NCBI GenBank assembly: GCA_022865965.1
Contig: JALHTS010000694.1
Coordinates: 1 to 8,063, forward strand
DNA: 8,063 nt
From: Ignavibacteriaceae bacterium
GTDB lineage: Bacteria > Bacteroidota > Ignavibacteria > Ignavibacteriales > Ignavibacteriaceae
Direction: 5' to 3'
The notes beneath the pieces were generated by a model that saw only the letters and a program-made list of their open reading frames with translations, was not told the DNA's origin and did not search any database. Made by a program: the position numbers and the translations under genes. Below are positions 1 to 5,614 of the stretch, piece by piece (positions within the stretch are counted from its first letter, which is position 1; every line of letters starts with the position of its first letter).

Positions 1-84
1 CCAGTAGTAGATAAAGAAATTTATCCGGTTGAAAGAGGGGTTGATGAAATGGAATATGCATTAGTACTTAAAAAAGAGTGCTAA
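1..84 (+). CDS. 3' end of an unidentified plus-strand gene (27 codons plus stop)
   Basis: Frame 1 is open from the first base to a TAA at 82-84. The residues read PVVDKEIYPVERGVDEMEYA and then LVLKKEC. The mix of charged and hydrophobic residues looks protein-like, and the frame ends just before a non-coding gap that separates it from the convergent minus-strand operon. The short tail is loosely like the C-terminus of a medium-chain dehydrogenase/quinone oxidoreductase, but that is too little to name a family. A 27-codon open stretch can occur by chance in AT-rich DNA, so reality as a gene is only moderately supported. It does not belong to the minus-strand operon. Confidence 0.45.
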   Translation, partial: PVVDKEIYPVERGVDEMEYALVLKKEC

Positions 85-170
85 CAAATCTATTTGTTTG
101 CTTCGATAGAATATCCATACCAATTTCGTTGATGAATTTTATGACAAGAAATTTTACATTGTATAACACT

Positions 171-200
171 GTGTATAGCGCATTAAAACGCGCCATACAC
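171..200 (-). terminator. Stem-loop at the 3' end of the minus-strand operon
   Basis: Bases 171-181 and 190-200 form an 11-bp stem around an 8-base loop (182-189). On the minus-strand RNA the one imperfect position (177 with 194) becomes a G-U wobble, so the stem is continuous; on the plus strand it is an A-C mismatch. It begins 8 bases past the stop codon of the threonine-synthase-like gene at 209. No clear U-tract follows, so it may be a 3'-end stabilising hairpin rather than a classic intrinsic terminator. The rest of the 85-208 gap holds only a weak AT-rich inverted repeat (83-88 with 93-98), which overlaps the end of the plus-strand gene. Confidence 0.55.
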
Positions 201-208
201 CAAGACCG

Positions 209-1414
209 TTAACTCCCTCCTAATTTTCTTAACGATTCTATATCCTTCAACCCATTACCTGTAATTAACAATAGATTTTTATCGGATAAATTGAGTTTAT
301 CTGCAGCTAATAGTTTTTTATAAGCTGCATAAACTGAAGCAGAAGAAGGTTCGCACAAAATTCCTGTTTGTTTAATAAATTCTTTTTGTGCGGATAAAAT
401 TTCTTCATCAGTTACTGCTATCGCAAAACCGTTACTTTCTTTAACCGCTTTCGCAGCCATAAAAAGATTACGCGGCGCACCTGCAGATATGCTGTCGGCA
501 ATTGTGTCAGCAGGTTTATATTCAAATTTACTCGTGTTTAAATATCTAAATAAAGCATCACTCCCTGTTGATTGGACAGCAATTAATTTTGGAAGTTTAT
601 CAATCCAATTAAGTGCGAGTAATTCCTTAAATCCTTTATAAATACCTGATATAATTACACCATCTCCAACCGGAACAAAAATTACATCCGGTATTTTTCC
701 CTGCGATGAAATAAATATATCATACGCAGCTGATTTTTTTCCTTCAATAGTCAGTGGATTGTAAGCGGTGTTTCTATTGTACCAATTATTTTTTTTAGAT
801 TCTTCAAGACAAATATCGAATGCTTTGTCATAATCACCATCAACAACATTGAGCTCTGCACCGTAAGCTTCTATTTGTATTCGCTTTGCCTCAGGAATGT
901 TCTTGGGCACATAAATTATTGCTTTTAATCCGAGTCGTGCACAAATACCTGCAAGTGAAGATCCCGCATTACCGGTTGATGCTGCGGCTATTTCATTAAT
1001 CCCGAGTTGTAAAGCTTTTAATGCTACTAACGATGAGGCTCTATCTTTATAAGAAAGAGTTGGATTTCGTGTATCATCTAAAATCCAGAAGTCTTTTTTG
1101 TCAACAGAGTATTTTAAAAGTTGATCAGAAGGCAACGCAAGTTTGATTAATTGATCATCTCTGTAGTTTTGAAAATTGATAGGCCACAGATCAGGATACA
1201 GCCAGAATTTCCCCGGAGTCAACTTAAGAAAATCTTCTCTCGATAATTTCTTTTTTAAACTTTCATAATCATAAACGATTTCAAGAACTCCTTCAAGCGG
1301 TTTATTTCTTTCCGCTTTCCCGCACTTTGGACATAAATAAATAAAATTCTGTTCAATTTCACTTACACCAAATTCCGAATAGCAATTTGAGCAGATGTAA
1401 AAATATGATTTCAT
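209..1414 (-). CDS. Threonine-synthase-like PLP enzyme with N-terminal zinc ribbon
   Basis: This 401-aa protein is a fold-type II PLP enzyme. Residues 8-31 form a zinc ribbon (C8xxC11 and C28xxC31), as in archaeal-type threonine synthases. The Schiff-base lysine should be K123 in SYKDRAS. The asparagine loop is STGNAGSS (146-153), a glycine-rich stretch PVGDGVIISG covers 248-257, and CEPSSAS (354-360) and TGNG (385-388) are typical of ThrC. Threonine synthase converts O-phosphohomoserine to threonine and phosphate. No other threonine biosynthesis gene is near; the gene is last in a ygeY/ygeW-type operon. It may therefore be a paralogue acting on another amino acid, such as 2,3-diaminopropionate, which is inference from context only. 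The ATG start at 1414 fits the zinc ribbon. No Shine-Dalgarno sequence precedes it, and a repeat element ends about 15 bases upstream. Confidence 0.85.
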   Translation of the reverse strand: MKSYFYICSNCYSEFGVSEIEQNFIYLCPKCGKAERNKPLEGVLEIVYDYESLKKKLSREDFLKLTPGKFWLYPDLWPINFQNYRDDQLIKLALPSDQLLKYSVDKKDFWILDDTRNPTLSYKDRASSLVALKALQLGINEIAAASTGNAGSSLAGICARLGLKAIIYVPKNIPEAKRIQIEAYGAELNVVDGDYDKAFDICLEESKKNNWYNRNTAYNPLTIEGKKSAAYDIFISSQGKIPDVIFVPVGDGVIISGIYKGFKELLALNWIDKLPKLIAVQSTGSDALFRYLNTSKFEYKPADTIADSISAGAPRNLFMAAKAVKESNGFAIAVTDEEILSAQKEFIKQTGILCEPSSASVYAAYKKLLAADKLNLSDKNLLLITGNGLKDIESLRKLGGS

Positions 1415-1428
1415 AAAATTTAAAGTTT

Positions 1429-1536
1429 AATGGAACACGGATAACACGGACCTGCCTTTGCCGCAGGCAGGTTCAACTGATGCTCACGGATTAAATCAGT
1501 GATAATCCGTTCAATCTGCGTCATCTGTGTTCTATT
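1429..1536. repeat. Geneless palindromic element related to the GxxExxY element
   Basis: This 108-bp element fills the gap between ygeW and the threonine-synthase-like gene. Its left end (from TGGAACACGG at 1431) pairs with its right end (CTGTGTTCTA, ending 1534). If the 21-bp block 1451-1471 is removed, the two halves match at 37 of 48 compared positions, so the element is one long imperfect palindrome centred near 1493. Many mismatches are transitions that would form G-U pairs in RNA. Bases 1430-1450 are identical to 2569-2589 at the left end of the GxxExxY-bearing element, and both right ends read AATAGAACAC on the minus strand. It looks like a non-autonomous or deleted relative. No convincing target duplication flanks it. 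Confidence 0.8.
1451..1471. repeat. 21-bp GC-rich hairpin nested in the left arm of the palindrome
   Basis: CCTGCCT at 1451-1457 pairs with AGGCAGG at 1465-1471 around a 7-base loop. It is much richer in G+C than its surroundings. Its boundaries are exact: deleting it brings the two halves of the surrounding palindrome into register. It is therefore best read as a later insertion into the older repeat. Confidence 0.7.
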
Positions 1537-1542
1537 CATTCT

Positions 1543-2553
1543 TCACATTGTTAAAGACATAATAGCTTTTGCAGTATGCAGCCTGTTTTCTGCTTCATCA
1601 AAAACAATCGAAATATTTTCATTGTCTAAAATCTCATCAGTTACTTCGTGACCTCTATCTGCAGGAAGAGCGTGCATCAGTTTAACATTTTTATCAGCGA
1701 GTTTTATTTTATGTTCGTCGCAAATCCAAGACTTATATTTTTCCAATTTAGATTTCATTTCTTTTTTACATTCGTTTTCATTATTCAAATAATCCGGCAC
1801 ACTATAAGCACCAAAGCCGCCCCAGTTTTTGGGAATTACAATATGAGCACCTTCAAAAGCTTCATCCATGTTATTAGTAAATTTAATACTTCCTCCTCCG
1901 GTTGCTGCATTTTGTTTTGCTTTATCAACAATGTTTTTACTTAGCGGGAATTCTTTTGGGTGCGCAACCGTTACATCAATTCCATAACGAGGGAAAAGTA
2001 ATATTTGTGTCTGCGGAACAGACAGTGGTTTAGAATGAGTGTCAGCATAAGCCCACGAAACTGTTACTTTTAATCCTTTAGGATTTTTATCAAAGTGTTC
2101 AAAGATTGTCATTAGATCAGCCAGGCCTTGAAAAGGATGATAAACATCATCCTGTAAAGACATAACAGGTCGTTTTGAATATTTTGCCATCTCTTTTAAA
2201 TAATCATTTCCTATTCCATAAAAACAATTTCTTGAAGCGATACCGTGTCCCATTCGAGAAAGAATAATTGCTGTATCTTTTGCAGATTCTCCGTGTGACA
2301 ACTGCATTTTATCAGCGGTCAAATCGTGTGCATGCCCACCAAGCTGTGTCATTCCCGCTTCCATTGAATTTCTTGTTCGTGTTGATTGCTCGAAAAATAT
2401 CATGAATAAAGTTTTATGTGGTAGATCCAAATGCGGGACTTCGTTTTTAAACTGATCTTTTAATTCAAATGATTTGTTGAATACAATATCTAGTTCTTCT
2501 TTTTTCCAGTCATCGCAAGTTAGAAAGTGCCTGCCTTTAAATTTGTTAATCAT
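1543..2553 (-). CDS. ygeW: YgeW-type knotted carbamoyltransferase
   Basis: The product is a 336-aa aspartate/ornithine carbamoyltransferase-fold protein. It shows the carbamoyl phosphate motif STRTR (57-61), HPFQ (139-142), and the loop KPLSVPQ (175-181) inside a WAY...KPLSVPQ context characteristic of E. coli YgeW. HALP (294-297) replaces the usual HCLP. The C-terminus carries AENRLH (321-326), which is closer to N-acetylornithine carbamoyltransferases than to E. coli YgeW, and the length also fits that group rather than the roughly 396-aa E. coli protein. It probably moves a carbamoyl group between a ureido intermediate and phosphate, giving carbamoyl phosphate; the substrate is inferred from the operon. 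The start chosen is the ATG at 2553, preceded by AGGAG with a 5-nt spacer. A GTG at 2586 in frame lies inside the adjacent repeat and would add 11 repeat-derived residues. Confidence 0.88.
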   Translation of the reverse strand: MINKFKGRHFLTCDDWKKEELDIVFNKSFELKDQFKNEVPHLDLPHKTLFMIFFEQSTRTRNSMEAGMTQLGGHAHDLTADKMQLSHGESAKDTAIILSRMGHGIASRNCFYGIGNDYLKEMAKYSKRPVMSLQDDVYHPFQGLADLMTIFEHFDKNPKGLKVTVSWAYADTHSKPLSVPQTQILLFPRYGIDVTVAHPKEFPLSKNIVDKAKQNAATGGGSIKFTNNMDEAFEGAHIVIPKNWGGFGAYSVPDYLNNENECKKEMKSKLEKYKSWICDEHKIKLADKNVKLMHALPADRGHEVTDEILDNENISIVFDEAENRLHTAKAIMSLTM

Positions 2554-2557
2554 ACAT

Positions 2558-2563
2558 TCTCCT
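2558..2563 (-). promoter_or_regulatory. Ribosome binding site of ygeW
   Basis: The minus strand reads AGGAGA here, ahead of the ATG at 2551-2553 (AGGAG plus 5 nt). It is the clearest Shine-Dalgarno sequence in the window and decides the ygeW start. It lies just outside the left end of the GxxExxY element, so the insertion left it intact. Confidence 0.75.
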
Positions 2564-2569
2564 ATTTTA

Positions 2570-3042
2570 TGGAACACGGATAACACGGATCAAACAGATT
2601 ATCAGGGATTTAATCCGGTTTTTCGGTCATTCGTAAAATTTTTCTTTTTATTTCCGGTTTCTTACCAAAATTTAGTAGTAACCCAACTTCTATATTAGTT
2701 GCTTTTAAATAATTTATTAATTGAAATTCATGCTCTTCACAAATTGCTTCTGCAGCTTTTAGTTCAATAATAATTTTATCCTCAACAATAATGTCTGCAT
2801 AATAATCACCAATAAGAATATCTTTATAAAAAACCTCTATTTTCTTTTGTCTTTCACAGTTCAATCCGAAAATTTTCAACTCATTGTATAATGCGTTTTC
2901 ATATACTTTCTCTAAAAACCCATAACCAAGTATATTATAAACTTCGTAAAAACATTTAATAATTTTATCAGATAAATCTTGATATAACATTTTAATTATA
3001 ATCTGTGATTATCCTCTAAATCTGTGTGATCCGTGTTCTATT
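2570..3042. mobile_element. GxxExxY-bearing element with terminal inverted repeats
   Basis: The left end (2570 to about 2615, beginning TGGAACACGGATAACACGG) and the right end (about 2998-3042) are imperfect inverted copies of one another. On the minus strand the right end begins AATAGAACACGG. The similarity runs for about 45 bp and covers the last codons of the enclosed gene. TATTTTA occurs directly outside each end (2563-2569 and 3043-3049), a candidate 7-bp target duplication, though it is AT-rich and could be chance. The element sits exactly between the ygeY stop codon and the ygeW ribosome binding site. Its only gene is a small nuclease-fold protein; no transposase is present, so the way it moves is unknown. 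Confidence 0.7.
2610..2990 (-). CDS. GxxExxY family protein (PD-(D/E)XK nuclease fold)
   Basis: This 126-aa protein has the family signature GFLEKVY (24-30, with G24, E27 and Y30). A nuclease-like core follows: D66 in YADIIVEDK, then E76 and K78 in IIELKA, matching the D...ExK pattern. HEFQLINYLK (87-96) adds the usual conserved Q90, and LLLNFG (104-109) follows, as in other members. All candidate catalytic residues are present, so the protein is probably active or recently so. The family's biological role is not established. The gene lies inside a pair of inverted repeats, and its last codons and stop overlap the left repeat. The ATG at 2990 has no Shine-Dalgarno sequence, only an A/T-rich leader. 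It is in the operon's orientation and would be co-transcribed, but it has no evident link to the surrounding catabolic genes. Confidence 0.88.
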   Translation of the reverse strand: MLYQDLSDKIIKCFYEVYNILGYGFLEKVYENALYNELKIFGLNCERQKKIEVFYKDILIGDYYADIIVEDKIIIELKAAEAICEEHEFQLINYLKATNIEVGLLLNFGKKPEIKRKILRMTEKPD

Positions 3043-3046
3043 TATT

Positions 3047-4231
3047 TTAATAATTAACTACAAACATTGCATAAAATGCTGATGCTTTTACCAGATGATC
3101 AATAGAAACTTTTTCATTTGGTGCATGCGCCATTTCTTCTTTGCCAGGACCGAATCCAATAACAGGAATTTTATGAATACCGTTTATAGTCACTCCGTTT
3201 GTAGAGAATGTCCACTTGTCAACTTTTGGTTTTTTATTAAATAGATCATTAAAAGTTTTTACTCCGCTTTTAATTACCTGATGATCTTCTTCAATTTTCC
3301 AGGTGGGATAATATTTTTCCATACCATATTTTAATCCTGTGAAGGAAGTCTTTTCATAATTAAGCAGCTCGACTTTTGCATTCATTCCCTTAACAATTTC
3401 TTTTACTTGATTTAGGGCCAGCTCCTTATCTTCACCCCAGGTTAATCTTCTATCGAGATGAATTTTTGCGAAATCCGAAACAGCACACAACGATGGACTC
3501 GATGAAACAAATTCTGTAACCGTAACTGATCCCTTTCCAAGAAATGAATCAACGGCAAGTCTTTCGTTTAACTTTTCTATTTCAAGCGCAGCCTTCGAAG
3601 CCATATATATTGCATTCTTTCCTCTTTCAGGAGCTGAGCTGTGCGAAGATAAACCATGAAATGAAACTTCAATTTCCATTCTGCCGCGATGCCCACGATA
3701 AATATTTAAATTTGTCGGTTCTGTCACAATTACACAATCCGGTTTTATTTTATCTTCTTCAATAATGTAATTCCAGCAGAGACCATCGCAATCTTCTTCC
3801 ATAACTGTACCTGTAAAATAGACTGTCACATCATCAGGCAATCCAATTTCTTTTAAAATTCTTCCTGCTGTAACAAAAGCTGCCGGTCCACCCGACTGAT
3901 CAACTGATCCTCTACCCAAAACAAAACCATCTTTAATTTCCCCGCTTAATGGATGAAAATCCCAGTCTTCAGCATTGCCTAAATCAACTGTATCGATATG
4001 ACCATCGATAGCAATTACTTTTTTTCCGTTTCCAATTCTGCCAATAACATTTCCAAGTCCATCTATCTTCGCTTCATCAAATCCTGCCTCTTCCATCATT
4101 TGTTTAAGTGCTTTAGCAACACCTTCTTCTTCTCCGCTAAGTGATTTTATTTTTATAAGTTTAGAAAGATTATTTGCTGTATAGTCTGAATATTCTTCAG
4201 CTTTGGCTAATATTTTTTCTGCAAGGCTCAT
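3047..4231 (-). CDS. ygeY: YgeY family M20 metallohydrolase
   Basis: This 394-aa cytoplasmic M20-type zinc hydrolase is close in length to E. coli YgeY. Metal and catalytic residues are visible: GHIDTVD gives H78 and D80, GRGSVDQSGG (106-115) gives D111, EED gives the catalytic pair E145/E146, EPT gives E171, and MAHAPNE gives H369. A dimerisation domain lies between roughly residues 180 and 290. M20 enzymes hydrolyse peptide, N-acyl or carbamoyl amide bonds. Together with ssnA, hyuA and ygeW, this one probably hydrolyses a linear ureido or amide intermediate of purine breakdown; the exact substrate is not readable from sequence. The ATG at 4231 is preceded by AAGGA with a 5-nt gap. The gene follows ssnA by 22 nt. 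Its TAA stop (3047-3049) abuts the GxxExxY element and is part of the candidate target duplication. Confidence 0.9.
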   Translation of the reverse strand: MSLAEKILAKAEEYSDYTANNLSKLIKIKSLSGEEEGVAKALKQMMEEAGFDEAKIDGLGNVIGRIGNGKKVIAIDGHIDTVDLGNAEDWDFHPLSGEIKDGFVLGRGSVDQSGGPAAFVTAGRILKEIGLPDDVTVYFTGTVMEEDCDGLCWNYIIEEDKIKPDCVIVTEPTNLNIYRGHRGRMEIEVSFHGLSSHSSAPERGKNAIYMASKAALEIEKLNERLAVDSFLGKGSVTVTEFVSSSPSLCAVSDFAKIHLDRRLTWGEDKELALNQVKEIVKGMNAKVELLNYEKTSFTGLKYGMEKYYPTWKIEEDHQVIKSGVKTFNDLFNKKPKVDKWTFSTNGVTINGIHKIPVIGFGPGKEEMAHAPNEKVSIDHLVKASAFYAMFVVNY

Positions 4232-4236
4232 TGTTA

Positions 4237-4241
4237 TCCTT
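4237..4241 (-). promoter_or_regulatory. Ribosome binding site of ygeY
   Basis: The minus strand reads AAGGA, 5 nt before the ATG at 4229-4231. It lies in the 22-nt gap after ssnA and supports independent translation initiation within one transcript. Confidence 0.6.
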
Positions 4242-4253
4242 CAATTATCGGTT

Positions 4254-5588
4254 TTATAGTGCATTGAATTTATTATATAGTTTTCTTCCCTGAACAGAAA
4301 TATTTTTGTTATAGGAAGAATCATCAAATGTAAAATTAAATTCTCTCATTAGTGTATTACCATTATGAACAACACTGTGGATTGGTCTTTCTAATATTCC
4401 ATAAATAAGATGGCCAAAGAAATTATCTTTGTTAATTGGAGTAGGTGAAATGTAATCCCAAATGATAACGTCAGCACGATCGCCATTTTTTAATGACGAA
4501 AAATCTGGAAAATACTTTTTAACAAAATCTAATTGTCGAAAGTAAATATTTTCAATCAACGCAAAAGATTGTTCAAATGTAAATCCGTTGTTTCTGGTAA
4601 GTAAAAATAATTGGCGCAATGTTTGTCCAGGGTTTGAATGCATTCCATCAGTTCCGGTAAGCAGTGGAATATTCTTTGACATCCTAGAAAAATTCTGAAG
4701 CCCAACGGCATTATTCAAGTTTGAATCCAAGTTCAGAACTACAGAACTGCCGCTCTCTTCCAATATATTAAAATCGTCTTCTTTTAAATGAATTCCATGT
4801 GCAAGAATGCTTTTATGATTTAATAATCCGTATTTTTTTAATCGATCCATCGGCTTCAATCCGTACATTTTCAGACTTTGATCTACATCACATTTATCTT
4901 CACATAAGTGAATATGAATTCCACAGTTTAACTTATTGACTATTTCATTTGCTTTATCTAAAGTTTCATCTGAGACTGTAAAAGAAGCATGAAGACCAAG
5001 TATGCCTTTTAAATCCTCATCAAGATTCGATTCCATAAAATTAATATTCTCATTCATTCCACTAAGAGCGAGTTGTTCTCCATTTCTATCAGTTGTTTCA
5101 AAACATAATATTCCTCTGATTCCAATTTCTGTTAAAACATCGGCAATAATGCCCAAACTGCCTTTTGCGGATTTCGGGGATGAGTGATGGTCGAAAATAT
5201 AAGTAACGCCGTTACGAATCGAATCAAGCACAGCTGATTGAGCAGAAGCACGAATCATTTCTTCATCAAGAATTAAATCAAGCTTCCACCATAAATTTTT
5301 CAGAATATTTTCAAAATTATCCATTGGTCCATTAATGGATAACCCTTTTGCTAACCGCGAATAAAAATGATCATGAAAATTGACTAATGGTAAAGTTAGA
5401 ACTCTGCCATTGGCATTAATGATATTGGCATCTGATGGATTTTCAGAAAAATTAAATTCATTAAATGATTTTAATTGTATATCAATAATTTTCCCATCTG
5501 AGACAATTAAATCTCCAAACATTGGATTGACAGCTTTACCATCAATCTGACAAATCCACGCATTAATAATTTTAAATTTTGTGTTCAC
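4254..5588 (-). CDS. ssnA: SsnA family amidohydrolase
   Basis: This 444-aa protein is a metal-dependent amidohydrolase of the chlorohydrolase/cytosine deaminase type. Metal ligands are visible: H72 and H74 in NFHDHFYS, H227 with E230 in HIHLCED, H264 in AHGIHL, and D314 in GTDGM. Stretches recalled from E. coli SsnA are well preserved: LKNLWWKLD (96-104), DHHSSP (133-138), CFETTDRNG (162-170) and SPTP (381-384). Length equals the family norm. E. coli ssnA lies in the ygfK-ssnA-xdhD region, and in proposed anaerobic urate routes the enzyme hydrolyses a purine-derived ring. I recall that assignment; it cannot be read from the sequence. The start is GTG at 5588, with a weak AGAAG-like site upstream; the next in-frame Met (23) would remove the first beta strand. 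It follows the HyuA-like gene by 26 nt. Confidence 0.9.
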   Translation of the reverse strand: MNTKFKIINAWICQIDGKAVNPMFGDLIVSDGKIIDIQLKSFNEFNFSENPSDANIINANGRVLTLPLVNFHDHFYSRLAKGLSINGPMDNFENILKNLWWKLDLILDEEMIRASAQSAVLDSIRNGVTYIFDHHSSPKSAKGSLGIIADVLTEIGIRGILCFETTDRNGEQLALSGMNENINFMESNLDEDLKGILGLHASFTVSDETLDKANEIVNKLNCGIHIHLCEDKCDVDQSLKMYGLKPMDRLKKYGLLNHKSILAHGIHLKEDDFNILEESGSSVVLNLDSNLNNAVGLQNFSRMSKNIPLLTGTDGMHSNPGQTLRQLFLLTRNNGFTFEQSFALIENIYFRQLDFVKKYFPDFSSLKNGDRADVIIWDYISPTPINKDNFFGHLIYGILERPIHSVVHNGNTLMREFNFTFDDSSYNKNISVQGRKLYNKFNAL

Positions 5589-5614
5589 GTTATTCTTCTA
5601 TTAAAAATTAAATT

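Noticed and set aside
1410..1440. A promoter upstream of the threonine-synthase-like gene inside or beside the repeat
   Set aside because: No convincing -35/-10 or Bacteroidota-type -33/-7 pair could be picked out from the AT-rich background, so no promoter is claimed.
1648..2698. Open plus-strand frames at 1648-1944 and 2474-2698
   Set aside because: They lie antisense to ygeW and the GxxExxY gene, show no family motifs, and the second runs through the repeat. They are shadows of the minus-strand genes.
1429..3042. The two related repeats read as a CRISPR array or as the two ends of one large transposon carrying ygeW
   Set aside because: There are no regularly spaced short direct repeats or spacers. 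Each unit has both its own left and right ends in the same orientation, so they are two separate elements rather than the two ends of one.
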